In this document: piece by piece, positions 26,247 through 33,595 of the stretch
Layout: every line of letters starts with the position of its first letter
How positions within the stretch are numbered: the first letter of the stretch is position 1
Assembly: GCA_022562495.1 (NCBI GenBank)
Contig: JADFPE010000015.1
Coordinates: 1-33,595, forward strand
DNA: 33,595 bases
Reading direction: 5' to 3'
From: Acidobacteriota bacterium
GTDB lineage: Bacteria > Acidobacteriota > Vicinamibacteria > Vicinamibacterales > UBA8438
Notes under the pieces: model-generated
The model's input: the letters and a program-made list of their open reading frames with translations, nothing else
Database searches by the model: none
Told to the model about the DNA's origin: nothing
Position numbers and translations under genes: made by a program

Positions 26247-26295
26247 GTGCCGGCTCGCTGGTATCGATGCGGGTGCGATCCGCCACAATGCGCTG

Positions 26296-27273
26296 ATGCT
26301 ATTACGGCAGTTGAACATAGGGTGTTTCGGTGGGGGCAGCGGGCTTCCGAGTCTGATCGGCGGTCTCAAGCACAACCCATGGCTCCGGGTGAACGCGGTC
26401 GTCACCATGTTCGACAGCGGTGGCAGTTCCGGCGCGTTGCGGGACCAGCTGGGCGTGTTGCCGCCGGGCGACGTCCTCAGATGCGCACTGGCCCTGGCGC
26501 GCAACGAGACCGAGGCACGACGGATTCTCCTGACCCGCCTCCCAGGCCTCGCGCACAACCGGCTCGGTGGACACACCGGTGGCAACCTGCTGTTGTCGAT
26601 GATGGAGCAATACAGCGGCGACTTTCTCGCCGCGGTCGATGGCCTGCGCACGCTGCTGGACTGTGTCGGACGTATCTGGCCGATCAGCGTCGAGCAGGCG
26701 ACCATCTGCGCCGAATACGAGGACGGGACGACGACCCGCGGCGAAGTCGAGGTGGACGTCGGGCAGAACCAGGGTCGCCGGGTCAGCCGCATCTGGCTGG
26801 CGCCGGAGGTGAGCATTCACCCGGCGGCCGCTGCCGACATCCCCACGTTCGACGCCGTCATCATCGGACCGGGCAGCTTCTTCACGAGCCTGGTCCCTAT
26901 CTTCTTGCCAAAGGGCGTGCGCGAGGCGCTCGCCGCGGTGGACGGTCCGATTGTGCTCGTGACCAACCTGCTGACCGAGGGGCGCGGCATGAAGGGCTTC
27001 ACGGCCGGCGCGGCCGTCTCACGCATCAGCGAGGCGATCGGCCGCCCGGTCGACGTCGTCATCGTGAACACCGGCCACCCCGGCGAGGAGGCGCTCGCCC
27101 GCTACGCTGAAGAGCACAAGGAACCGCTCCAAATCGGTGACGTGCCCGACGGCTGCGAGGTGATCACTGGCGAGTTCTGGGAGGGTGAGTTCGCGCGTCA
27201 TGCCAGACGCCGGCTCGCGTACGCCGTGTGGGGTGTCCTGTCCCAACGGCTGTTACGGGCATCGAACACCTGA
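26296..27273 (+). CDS. YvcK/CofD-family protein (gluconeogenesis factor type)
   Basis: 325 residues. Family motifs are GGGSGLP at 12-18, DSGGSSG from Asp40, GGHTGGNLLLS, GPGSFFTSLVPIFLPKGV and VVIVNTGHP. YvcK proteins bind UDP-sugars (UDP-GlcNAc in Bacillus) and tune carbon flow into cell-wall precursors. CofD relatives transfer phospholactyl groups in F420 synthesis. The absence of F420 genes here and the adjoining phosphohexomutase favour the YvcK role. In Gram-positive bacteria YvcK acts on the GlmS/GlmM branch, so next to a phosphohexomutase the pairing is suggestive. The protein is cytoplasmic. No strong ribosome site is seen before ATG 26296. Confidence 0.88.
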   Translation: MLLRQLNIGCFGGGSGLPSLIGGLKHNPWLRVNAVVTMFDSGGSSGALRDQLGVLPPGDVLRCALALARNETEARRILLTRLPGLAHNRLGGHTGGNLLLSMMEQYSGDFLAAVDGLRTLLDCVGRIWPISVEQATICAEYEDGTTTRGEVEVDVGQNQGRRVSRIWLAPEVSIHPAAAADIPTFDAVIIGPGSFFTSLVPIFLPKGVREALAAVDGPIVLVTNLLTEGRGMKGFTAGAAVSRISEAIGRPVDVVIVNTGHPGEEALARYAEEHKEPLQIGDVPDGCEVITGEFWEGEFARHARRRLAYAVWGVLSQRLLRASNT

Positions 27274-27330
27274 TCGTAGAGGCCTGTCAACCCGTGTCGG
27301 CTCGGGCCCTCGAACGGATCGACGAATGCC

Positions 27331-27540
27331 ATGAGCGCAACCCCGACCGTTTCCTCCGATCTGTCCACCGCAGCCACGGCGATCGCATCCGAGCGCGGGC
27401 TCCGGCCGAACATGGTCCGCGACGCAAGCAAGCTCTTGTCCGACGGCAACACGATCCCCTGCATCGCGCGCTACTGCAAGGGAAACACCGGCGGGCTCGA
27501 CGACGTCCAGATCGGGATCGTCGATGACGCAACAGGGTGC
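27331..27540 (+). pseudogene. tex: N-terminal fragment of transcription accessory protein Tex
   Basis: From ATG 27331 the frame reads IASERGLRPNMVRDASKLL then DGNTIPCIARYCKGNTGGL, the recognisable start of Tex. Full Tex is usually 700-800 residues with YqgF, HhH and S1 domains. Here similarity stops after DDVQI, close to residue 62. Copy D of the dispersed repeat begins at 27536, and beyond it lies an unrelated convergent PQQ gene. Substitutions such as IPCIARYCK for the usual IPFIARYRK suggest decay. Confidence 0.75.
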
Positions 27541-27570
27541 GACGTGGGACGTTCACCACCGACGGCTATG
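27536..27570 (+). repeat. Dispersed repeat, copy D
   Basis: GGTGCGACGTGGGACG then TTCACCACCGACGGCTATGG aligns with the core consensus. It sits exactly between the broken tex fragment and the 3' end of the PQQ quinoprotein on the other strand. It contains that gene's stop codon (TAG at 27568-27566). Confidence 0.65.
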
Positions 27571-29539
27571 GCAACCCCAGCGCGATCCACTCACCTGGGC
27601 TATCCAGCGAACCGATCGGCAGCACGATGTACTGCATGCCGTCGTGCATGTACGTGATCGGCGACCCGGTGTTGCCGGCCGGGAGGGTCATCTCCCAGAC
27701 GACCTCTCCAGACGCCTTGTCGAAGGCGCGGAATTTCTTCCCGGCATCGGGCCCGGCGCCGGGTGGCGTTCTGACCATGATCGGGTCGCCCTCGCTGACG
27801 AACAGCAGGCTCTGTGTCAGCAACGTCATCGCACGGCCGGGTTGACCTAGTGGCGGCAGGTCGAGGTGCGCGATCGCCGGGTGGTCTCGTGGTCCGTCGC
27901 CGTTGGGCACCATCCACACGTGCTCGCCGGTGTTCATGTCGATCGCGGTGATCCGCCCGTAGGGCGGCTTGAGCAACGGCAACCCCTGCGGTCCCAGCGG
28001 AAACGCCCGGGTCCCCCGCGTGTATCGCACGTTCATCCGGTCCGGGTTGCCCGGCGTCAGGTCGGCCGCAAACGTGCCGGTCACCGATGGGACGTAGAGC
28101 ATCCCGGTCTCCGGGTCGAACCCGGCGCCGCCCCACTCCGCTCCGCCGACAGATCCGGGCAGCTGCAGCGTGCCCTTCCGGTCGCCGTCACCGTCGCCTC
28201 GGATCGAGGGCGGCGTGAAAATCTCTCCCAGCACGTACGGCGCCGCGATCTCCATCGCCTCTTCACGCAGCTCCGGCGTCAGGTCGATCAGCGTGTCGAC
28301 CGAGATGCCGTGCACGTCGAACGGCGCCGGCTTGGTCGGAAACGGCTGTGTGGGTGAGATCCACTCCCCCGGCGTCTCCGACCCCGGCACCGGGCGTTCC
28401 ACGATCGGCCAGACCGGCTCGCCGGTCACCCGGTCGAACACATACGCGACCGCCTGCTTGGTCAGCTGCACCACCGCCTTGATCTCGCGGCCGTCGACCG
28501 TGATGTCCATCAAGATCGGCGCCACGTTGTTGTCGTAGTCCCACAGGTCGTGATGGACCATCTGGAAGTGCCAGACCCGCTCTCCGGTCTCGGCACGGAC
28601 ACAGACGAGACTGTTCGCAAACAGGTTGTTCCCCGGCCGGTGCCCACCATACATGTCGTTGGTCGGCGCGCCGGTCGGCAGATAGACGAGCCCGAGCTCC
28701 TCGTCGGCGCTCATCATGGTCCACACGTTCGCCATCCCGGAGTATTCCCACGAGTTGTCGAGCCAGGTCTCGACACCCGGCTCGCCAGCTTGCGGGATCG
28801 GATTCCAGGTCCAGCGGAGCTCGCCGGTGCGTACGTCATAAGCGCGCACGTACCCGGGACGCTGCTCCTTGGTGAGTGGATGGTCGGCCATCGCCGAGCC
28901 GACGATCACGACGTCGCGCACCACCAGCGGCGGCGAGCTCCAGGCGTAGTCGACGAGCTCGGGCGTGTCGGCGTAGACCCGCAGATCCACCATCCCGGCG
29001 TCGCCAAAGTCCTGGATCAGCCGGCCCGTCTCGACATCGATGGCGAGCAGATACGGCGGGCGCACCGACAGGATGCGCCGGGCCGCCCCGCTGTCGTCCT
29101 CCCAGTAGCCGACCCCTCGATTGGCGGCGCCGCGTGGGGTCTCGTCGCCAAGAAACGGCGTCTCCTGTACCCAGATGGTCTTGCCGGAGGCCGGGTCGAA
29201 CGCCTCGACGACCCCGATGCCGTTCGAGGCATACAACACGCCGCCGACCATCACCGGCGTCGAGCGGAGGTTGTTCGAGTACCGGAGGTCGGGCCACCGG
29301 GTGTGCAACGTGGCATCGACGGCAGGCCGACGCCAGACGATCCCGAGGTCGTGTACGGTGTCGGCATTGATCTGGTCGAGCGGTGCGTAGCGGGTGAAGC
29401 CGCTGTCGCCGCCGTGTACCCGCCAGTCGCCACTGGTCCCGTCCTGGGCACTCGACGGCCCCGCCAGCATCGACGCGAGCAGCGCCATCGCCAGCAGCGC
29501 GCGACCGCCACGCCGCCTCGTCCTCGTGGTTCTCCCCAT
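27566..29539 (-). CDS. GDH-type PQQ quinoprotein dehydrogenase
   Basis: 657 residues from ATG 29539. The frame is open to 29731, but those codons are copy E of the dispersed repeat. A signal peptide (LLAMALLASMLAGPSSAQ) is followed by WRVHGGDSGFTRYAPLDQI. Propeller blades include VVEAFDPASGKTIW, VRAYDVRTGELRW and VCVRAETGERVWHFQ. The active-site motif HHDLWDYD is intact at 329-336, with Asp334 as the expected catalytic base, unlike its relative at 12893. It has no vicinal Cys pair. It probably oxidises a sugar or other polyol in the periplasm. No attached heme domain is present, so an external acceptor such as quinone or a cytochrome is needed. Confidence 0.9.
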   Translation of the reverse strand: MGRTTRTRRRGGRALLAMALLASMLAGPSSAQDGTSGDWRVHGGDSGFTRYAPLDQINADTVHDLGIVWRRPAVDATLHTRWPDLRYSNNLRSTPVMVGGVLYASNGIGVVEAFDPASGKTIWVQETPFLGDETPRGAANRGVGYWEDDSGAARRILSVRPPYLLAIDVETGRLIQDFGDAGMVDLRVYADTPELVDYAWSSPPLVVRDVVIVGSAMADHPLTKEQRPGYVRAYDVRTGELRWTWNPIPQAGEPGVETWLDNSWEYSGMANVWTMMSADEELGLVYLPTGAPTNDMYGGHRPGNNLFANSLVCVRAETGERVWHFQMVHHDLWDYDNNVAPILMDITVDGREIKAVVQLTKQAVAYVFDRVTGEPVWPIVERPVPGSETPGEWISPTQPFPTKPAPFDVHGISVDTLIDLTPELREEAMEIAAPYVLGEIFTPPSIRGDGDGDRKGTLQLPGSVGGAEWGGAGFDPETGMLYVPSVTGTFAADLTPGNPDRMNVRYTRGTRAFPLGPQGLPLLKPPYGRITAIDMNTGEHVWMVPNGDGPRDHPAIAHLDLPPLGQPGRAMTLLTQSLLFVSEGDPIMVRTPPGAGPDAGKKFRAFDKASGEVVWEMTLPAGNTGSPITYMHDGMQYIVLPIGSLDSPGEWIALGLP

Positions 29540-29617
29540 GACCCCTGTCCTTTCCGCTCGCGCAGCTGCGCCGCACGCCGCCCCGGCGTTGTTCCTCGGT
29601 CGAATACTGCCGGTGTG

Positions 29618-29693
29618 CTCCCGTGTCTCGCCGTGCCAAGCCGGCGCGTCGCCACCCGCGATGCGACGCGGGACGTTCGCCACCGACTGCCAG
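29618..29693 (+). repeat. Dispersed repeat, copy E (long form)
   Basis: Aligns without gaps to copy A (offset 29616) over about 76 bp: CTCCCGTGTCTCGCC, then CCGGCGCGTCGCCACC and the core ending ACTGCCAG. It lies between the quinoprotein and the NIPSNAP gene. Confidence 0.7.
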
Positions 29694-29752
29694 ACATCTT
29701 CGCGTGTCAGGAACCTGCCTGCGACTGTCACGATATCACTCTCAGGAGCTGT

Positions 29753-30178
29753 CTACCTGAGCGGCGAAAACGAAGTCGGTACCATCAATCGCGCGTCGAT
29801 CGTCTCCACCAGCTTCCGCTCCTCCGAACGCTCAGCCGACGCGATCAGCCGCTGGAAGTCCGGGTCGGCACCCAGCGTCCGCCACATCTCGTCACGCGCC
29901 TCCCGCGATGGATAGGCCAGCATGTAGATGAACGAGTCCTCGGTACTGTCTCCGGTCACCGCCGTCCAGTAGCCGATGTTCGTCATCCCGGCCTGCTCGA
30001 ACATCGCCATCGTGTGATCCCGAAAACGTGCCGCCAGCGCGTCGCGTTTGCCCGGCATCGCCTTGTAGATACGCAGCTCGAAGACTCTCGGGTCCGACCG
30101 TTGCTCGGCCAGCGCCCAGGCGGTGCTCAGCACACCGAACGTGAATCCGACGACCGTCAGCACTTTCCATATCCTCAT
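29753..30178 (-). CDS. Secreted NIPSNAP-family protein
   Basis: 141 residues from ATG 30178, chosen because GGGAGGGG lies five bases upstream. The frame is open to 30211. A signal segment (VLTVVGFTFGVLSTAWALA) precedes a single NIPSNAP ferredoxin-like fold: VFELRIYKAMPGKRDALAARF, then MFEQAGMTNIGYW and SFIYMLAYPSREARDEMW (each in part of the family pattern). The family is small and dimeric with no agreed function in bacteria. Acidobacteria carry many exported versions. It is upstream of the PQQ gene on the same strand, but a 213-base gap holding repeat copy E separates them. Confidence 0.87.
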   Translation of the reverse strand: MRIWKVLTVVGFTFGVLSTAWALAEQRSDPRVFELRIYKAMPGKRDALAARFRDHTMAMFEQAGMTNIGYWTAVTGDSTEDSFIYMLAYPSREARDEMWRTLGADPDFQRLIASAERSEERKLVETIDARLMVPTSFSPLR

Positions 30179-30389
30179 CGTCCCCTCCCGAACCCGTGCG
30201 ACGGCTGTCACCGCCGGTCGCGCTCCAGTGATAGGCGCATTGCAGACGGTCGCGGACTAGATGTCAAGAGCCGGCAAAACGGAAAAGAGTAAGATCGCGC
30301 CGGCATGACCGGCAGCTCAGCTCCGCCTCGAACCGCCCGGGCGACGGTCGGCTCCGCGCCGCGGCCAAGGCTTGTCTGACAGTTGGCAG

Positions 30390-31307
30390 ATGTCTAGTCC
30401 CGTGATCCGCGTCTCCGGCATCAGGAAGACCTACGGCACAACCGTCGCGGTCGACGACGTGTCGTTCGAGGTGCAGCCGGGTGAGATCTTCGGACTGATC
30501 GGTCCGAACGGCGCCGGCAAAACCACGACGATGGAATGCGTCGAGGGGTTGCGACAACCGGAGCGCGGCCGGATCGAGGTCTTCGGGCTCGACCCGACCC
30601 GGGATGCCCGCGCCCTGCAGGACCGGATCGGTGTCCAGCTCCAGGAGGCGCAGCTCCAGAAACGGATCAAGGTCTGGGAAGCGGTCGACCTCTGGGCATC
30701 GCTCTATCCCACGACGGTCGACGGCGACCGGCTCCTCGACCAACTGGGGCTCACCGAGAAGCGAGACGCCTGGTTCATGACCCTCTCGGGCGGCCAGAAG
30801 CAGCGGCTGTTCATCGCGCTGGCGCTGATCAACGACCCGGAACTGGTCTTCCTCGATGAGCTGACCACCGGACTCGACCCGCAGGCCAGACGGGCGATCT
30901 GGGACCTGGTCCGCGACATTCGCGAACGCGGCACGACTGTCTTTCTCACGACGCACTTGATGGAGGAAGCCGAACGGCTGTGTGACCATGTCGCGATCAT
31001 CGAGCACGGCCGGATCATCGACCACGACACGCCGGCCGGGCTCGTCCGGCGGCACTGTCCCGAGCGCACCGTCGTGGTGGCCACGGCGCACGACGACGCC
31101 GCGTCGCGCTTTCGGGCGCTGCCCTCGGTGGACACCGTGACCAGCGAGGACACCCGGCTGAGGGTCCGTGGGTGCGGCGACGATCTGGTCACCGAGGTGA
31201 TTCACTGTCTCTCGGAGCACCGGATGCGGGTGACCGAGTTCCGCACCGAGGAGCCGACGCTGGAGGACGTGTTCCTCAAACTGACCGGTCGCTCCATCCG
31301 GGACTGA
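30390..31307 (+). CDS. ABC transporter ATP-binding protein
   Basis: 305 residues from ATG 30390. A TTG at 30372 would add six residues. Nucleotide-binding motifs are complete: Walker A GPNGAGKTT at 38-46, the signature LSGGQKQR, Walker B LVFLDELTTGLDP, and the H-loop TTHLMEEAERLCD. The C-terminal extension ending EPTLEDVFLKLTGRSI is typical of the DrrA/CcmA-like exporter group. It pairs with the ABC-2 permease 65 bases downstream to form an exporter of a drug, lipid or polysaccharide. Substrate cannot be read. Only weak ribosome-binding sequence precedes the start. Confidence 0.93.
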   Translation: MSSPVIRVSGIRKTYGTTVAVDDVSFEVQPGEIFGLIGPNGAGKTTTMECVEGLRQPERGRIEVFGLDPTRDARALQDRIGVQLQEAQLQKRIKVWEAVDLWASLYPTTVDGDRLLDQLGLTEKRDAWFMTLSGGQKQRLFIALALINDPELVFLDELTTGLDPQARRAIWDLVRDIRERGTTVFLTTHLMEEAERLCDHVAIIEHGRIIDHDTPAGLVRRHCPERTVVVATAHDDAASRFRALPSVDTVTSEDTRLRVRGCGDDLVTEVIHCLSEHRMRVTEFRTEEPTLEDVFLKLTGRSIRD

Positions 31308-31343
31308 TGGCATGACACGTACGTGGGCGCACGCGCTGCTTCC

Positions 31344-31371
31344 GACGTCTGACGTCTGACTTCTGACGCCT
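31344..31371 (+). repeat. Four tandem 7-bp repeats
   Basis: GACGTCT, GACGTCT, GACTTCT, GACGCCT lie in a row and end one base before ATG 31373 of the permease. The array occupies the place of the ribosome-binding site, and none of the units is a good Shine-Dalgarno match. Copy-number change could alter permease translation. Confidence 0.75.
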
Positions 31372-31372
31372 C

Positions 31373-32137
31373 ATGGATGTCTTCCGTCCCCTGCGCGGCC
31401 TCTGCAAGCTGACCTGGCTCGAGATCAAGATCTTTGTCCGTGAGCCGATGGGCTTCATCGGCTCCGTCGCGATCCCGGTGCTGATGTTCGTCGTGCTCAG
31501 CCGGATGCTCGGCCGGAGGCTCGGCGAGGGGACGTCAGAGATCTTCATCCAGCTGCGGGTCGGTCTGCCGGTGGTCGCCGCGGTGTTCATCGCGATCAAC
31601 ACGGTGTTGTCGCTCGTGGCCATCATCTCGATCTATCGTGAGGGCGGCATCCTGAAACGGCTGCGCGCGACACCGCTCGGGCCGGTGACGATCCTGGTGA
31701 CACACGTCCTGGTCAAGCTGATCCTTACCGCCGTCACCGTCATCCTGATGCTTCTCGCCGGCCGGCGCTTCTACCCCGCCGGCGCAGACGTCCCGGTGGT
31801 CGCCTTCACCCTCGCGTTGCTCCTCAGCACCTGGAGCATCCTGTCGATCGGCTTCATCATCGCCAGCGTGGTCCGGACGGCGCGGTTCGCCCCACCGCTC
31901 GGCAGCCTCGTGCTGTCCAGCATGCTGCCATTCGCCTTCTCGGGGCTCCTCCCGTTCGAGCTGCCCCCGTCGATGCAGGCGGTCTCCCGCTTCATCCCGC
32001 TCACCTATGCGGTGTCGCTGCTCTCCGGGATCTGGCAGGGCGACCCCTGGTCGGCCCACCTCGGCGACGTCGCGGCACTGGTCGTGGTGTTTGCCGTCTG
32101 CACGCTGATCGCGTCCCGTCTGTTCCGGTGGGAGTGA
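31373..32137 (+). CDS. ABC-2 type transporter permease
   Basis: 254 residues with about six hydrophobic segments, for example FIGSVAIPVLMFVVL, VVAAVFIAINTVLSLVAII, ILVTHVLVKLILTAVTVIL, ILSIGFIIASVV, and a final LVVVFAVCTLIAS. The cytoplasmic stretch IYREGGILKRLRATPL and the late RFIPLTYAVSLLSGIWQG are the usual ABC-2 marks. It is the membrane half of the exporter whose ATPase precedes it. The start ATG follows the heptamer array directly. Confidence 0.92.
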   Translation: MDVFRPLRGLCKLTWLEIKIFVREPMGFIGSVAIPVLMFVVLSRMLGRRLGEGTSEIFIQLRVGLPVVAAVFIAINTVLSLVAIISIYREGGILKRLRATPLGPVTILVTHVLVKLILTAVTVILMLLAGRRFYPAGADVPVVAFTLALLLSTWSILSIGFIIASVVRTARFAPPLGSLVLSSMLPFAFSGLLPFELPPSMQAVSRFIPLTYAVSLLSGIWQGDPWSAHLGDVAALVVVFAVCTLIASRLFRWE

Positions 32138-32140
32138 GGA

Positions 32141-32773
32141 GTGCCAGACACCCCGTGGCGGGCCACCGGTCTGATCGTCGAGAACTGCAATTGCCAGCTC
32201 CTGTGCCCGGGACACGTCTCCTTCAAACAGCGATGCACCCACGAGCGCTGTCACGGGCACTGGGCCATCCATATCGATGAGGGCCGGTTCGGCGACGTCG
32301 ACCTCGCGGAGACCAATGTACTCATCGTGTTCGACGCACCGGCGCGAATGTATGACGGCGGCTGGATCCAGGCGTGCTACATCGACGAACGGGCCACCGC
32401 ACCGCAGCGCGCGGCACTCGATGACATCGTGTCCGGTCGCGCCGGCGGTCCCTGGGCGATCCTGACCCGTTTCGTCGAGACCCGACTCGAGACCCGGTTC
32501 GTGTCGATGCGATTCGAGGATGACGGACGGAAGAAGCGCGTGATGATCCCGGACCTGTTCGACACCACCGTCACCGCCATCCGCGGCGCCGACGACACGG
32601 CGGAGGTGCGGATCGAGAACCTGCACAACATGCTCCACGGCCCGACTCACGTCCTGGCCCTCGGCCGGACCCGCTGCACCGACCGCCTGTTCGACTTCGA
32701 GCACGGGGGCACGCACGCGCTGTACTCCCGATTTTCCTGGGAGGCCGGCCAGGAGACGCCGACTGGCTCGTAG
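32141..32773 (+). CDS. DUF1326 family protein
   Basis: 210 residues. The start is GTG 32141, three bases after the permease stop, with GGAG about six bases upstream that overlaps the end of the permease gene. The N-terminal TGLIVENCNCQLLCPGH is the DUF1326 hallmark, with a Cys-rich cluster that could bind metal. Later segments are DLAETNVLIVFDAP, GGWIQACYIDERA and ENLHNMLHGPTHVLALG. The biochemical role of DUF1326 is not established. Tight coupling to the exporter makes co-function likely, although there is no membrane segment. Confidence 0.88.
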   Translation: MPDTPWRATGLIVENCNCQLLCPGHVSFKQRCTHERCHGHWAIHIDEGRFGDVDLAETNVLIVFDAPARMYDGGWIQACYIDERATAPQRAALDDIVSGRAGGPWAILTRFVETRLETRFVSMRFEDDGRKKRVMIPDLFDTTVTAIRGADDTAEVRIENLHNMLHGPTHVLALGRTRCTDRLFDFEHGGTHALYSRFSWEAGQETPTGS

Positions 32774-32790
32774 CAACCTTCAAAGGGCCG

Positions 32791-32820
32791 GGCGCAAGCG
32801 GCGGTCCCGCTTCTTGCGCC
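32791..32820 (+). terminator. Hairpin after the exporter operon
   Basis: GGCGCAAG (32791-32798) pairs with CTTGCGCC (32813-32820), with a further GC-rich inner stem. No T-run follows, so termination is only possible. It lies 18 bases past the DUF1326 stop. Confidence 0.35.
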
Positions 32821-32899
32821 ATTCTCCGTCCGGTCGCACGCGCCGTCCCTGTGTGCGCTTCCATGCGATGGATCGTCCCCTCACACCCATGCCCTCCAG

Positions 32900-33595
32900 G
32901 CGTACGGCCGCGTCTATGAGCCCTGAGCAGGCGAAGGGCACAGTCGTCGATAAACGAGGCGACGTGTGGGCGTTTGGATGTGTGGTGTACGAATTGCTGA
33001 CCGGGCGACGTGCGTTCGCGGGAGACAGCGTCTCCGAAACGATCGCGGCAGTGCTGACCGCCGACGTCGATTTCGATGCGCTGCCGAGCGACGTCCCCCG
33101 CGCGGGCCGACGGCTGTTGCGGCGCTGCTTCGAGAAAGCGCCGAAGAAGCGGCTCCGGGACATGACGGAGGGGCTACTCCAGCTCGAAGAGGACCTATCG
33201 CATGAATCGGACGGGTCAGCGGGCTCGGTCATCGCTCCACCGCAGTCGGGCTGGCGACAGGGCCTGCCATCATGGATCGTCGCGGTCGCACTGGCGGCGG
33301 CCACCGCTCTTGTCGTATGGAACCTGCGTCCTCCGCCGTCAGCGCGTCCACCGGATGTAATGACCGCGCCGCTTCCGAGCGACACCAGTCTTCCTGACAA
33401 CGACGGCATCGTGGCCGTGGTCCTGGTCGAGAGACGGCCGCACGCTGCTTCTCGTCGACGCGTTCCGTTCGACCGGCTTTGACAACGGTGCGTTGACGCT
33501 GGACGACGACGGCAACGGCGAATGGGAATCGCTGCTAAACGAGCGATACCTGGAGGGGGGGCCAGAGATCTCGCCCGATGGTCGGTTCATGGCCT
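32900..33595 (+). pseudogene. Second Ser/Thr kinase-PD40 gene, 5'-truncated and frameshifted
   Basis: Recognisable sequence starts only at the activation segment (TAASMSPEQAKG, normally TAAYMSPEQAKG). It continues through the kinase C-lobe (DVWAFGCVVYELLTGRRAF, RLLRRCFEKAPKKRLRDM) and a TM helix (WIVAVALAAATALVVW). The Gly-rich loop, catalytic loop and DFG are absent. Between about 33413 and 33433 the frame shifts: the kinase frame stops at 33482, while the +1 frame continues with DGRTLLLVDAF and ISPDGRFMA of the PD40 domain to the window edge. It is a decayed relative of the kinase at 15067. Confidence 0.75.

Noticed and set aside
25119-26816. 565-residue minus-strand open frame
   Set aside because: Runs antisense across both the phosphohexomutase and YvcK genes, which have full family motifs; no domain of its own.
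28550-30292. 580-residue plus-strand open frame
   Set aside because: Antisense to the quinoprotein and NIPSNAP genes; composition typical of a shadow frame.
31535-32776. 413-residue minus-strand open frame
   Set aside because: Antisense to the permease and DUF1326 genes; highly charged low-complexity translation.

Overview
The window looks like a high-GC chromosomal segment of a Gram-negative bacterium, most likely an Acidobacteriota of the Vicinamibacteria type. This is an inference from gene content: an Oar-like TonB-dependent receptor with a carboxypeptidase-regulatory domain, a DUF1552/DUF1592 pair, three PQQ quinoproteins, several c-type cytochrome domains, NHL and Vgb-like propellers, and Ser/Thr kinase genes of the kinase-TM-PD40 type. 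No rRNA, tRNA or CRISPR array was recognised.

Layout. 1-538 has no gene but holds a dispersed repeat, a 20-bp direct repeat and a run of hairpins. 539-9830 is a minus-strand block: an ankyrin-cytochrome c fusion, the overlapping DUF1592/DUF1552 pair, and a large TonB-dependent receptor with a clear terminator. Divergent from the receptor, 10136-14935 is a tight plus-strand operon: a carboxypeptidase-regulatory/cytochrome c/Vgb-propeller fusion, a conserved secreted protein of unknown function, and a GDH-type PQQ quinoprotein. 15067-17006 is a scrapyard: a kinase gene lacking its catalytic loop, an IS200-type element, a DUF2283-like fragment and a duplicated piece of an NHL gene, followed by a DUF4160/DUF2442 pair. 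17721-18917 is an intact NHL lipoprotein. 19141-21629 is a translationally coupled di-heme cytochrome c and PQQ alcohol dehydrogenase. 21885-27273 carries an inositol-monophosphatase-family gene, a DUF4062 fragment, a GAF-phosphohexomutase fusion and a YvcK-like gene. 27331-27540 is a broken tex fragment. 27566-30178 is a third PQQ quinoprotein and a NIPSNAP protein on the minus strand. 30390-32773 is an ABC exporter pair plus DUF1326. The right edge is a second broken kinase gene.

How it works together. The intact genes mostly describe periplasmic oxidation: the TonB receptor imports a ligand, the PQQ enzymes oxidise alcohols or sugars, and the cytochrome c modules probably carry the electrons. 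The PGM and YvcK genes point to sugar-phosphate and cell-wall precursor control. Five same-orientation copies of a roughly 35-bp repeat lie at gene ends and at breakpoints, and one forms part of a signal-peptide coding region. The most interesting points are this repeat family, the Asp-Phe-Asp (lanthanide-type) metal site in one PQQ enzyme, the loss of the predicted catalytic Asp in another, the cytochrome-propeller fusion, and the GAF-phosphohexomutase next to YvcK.
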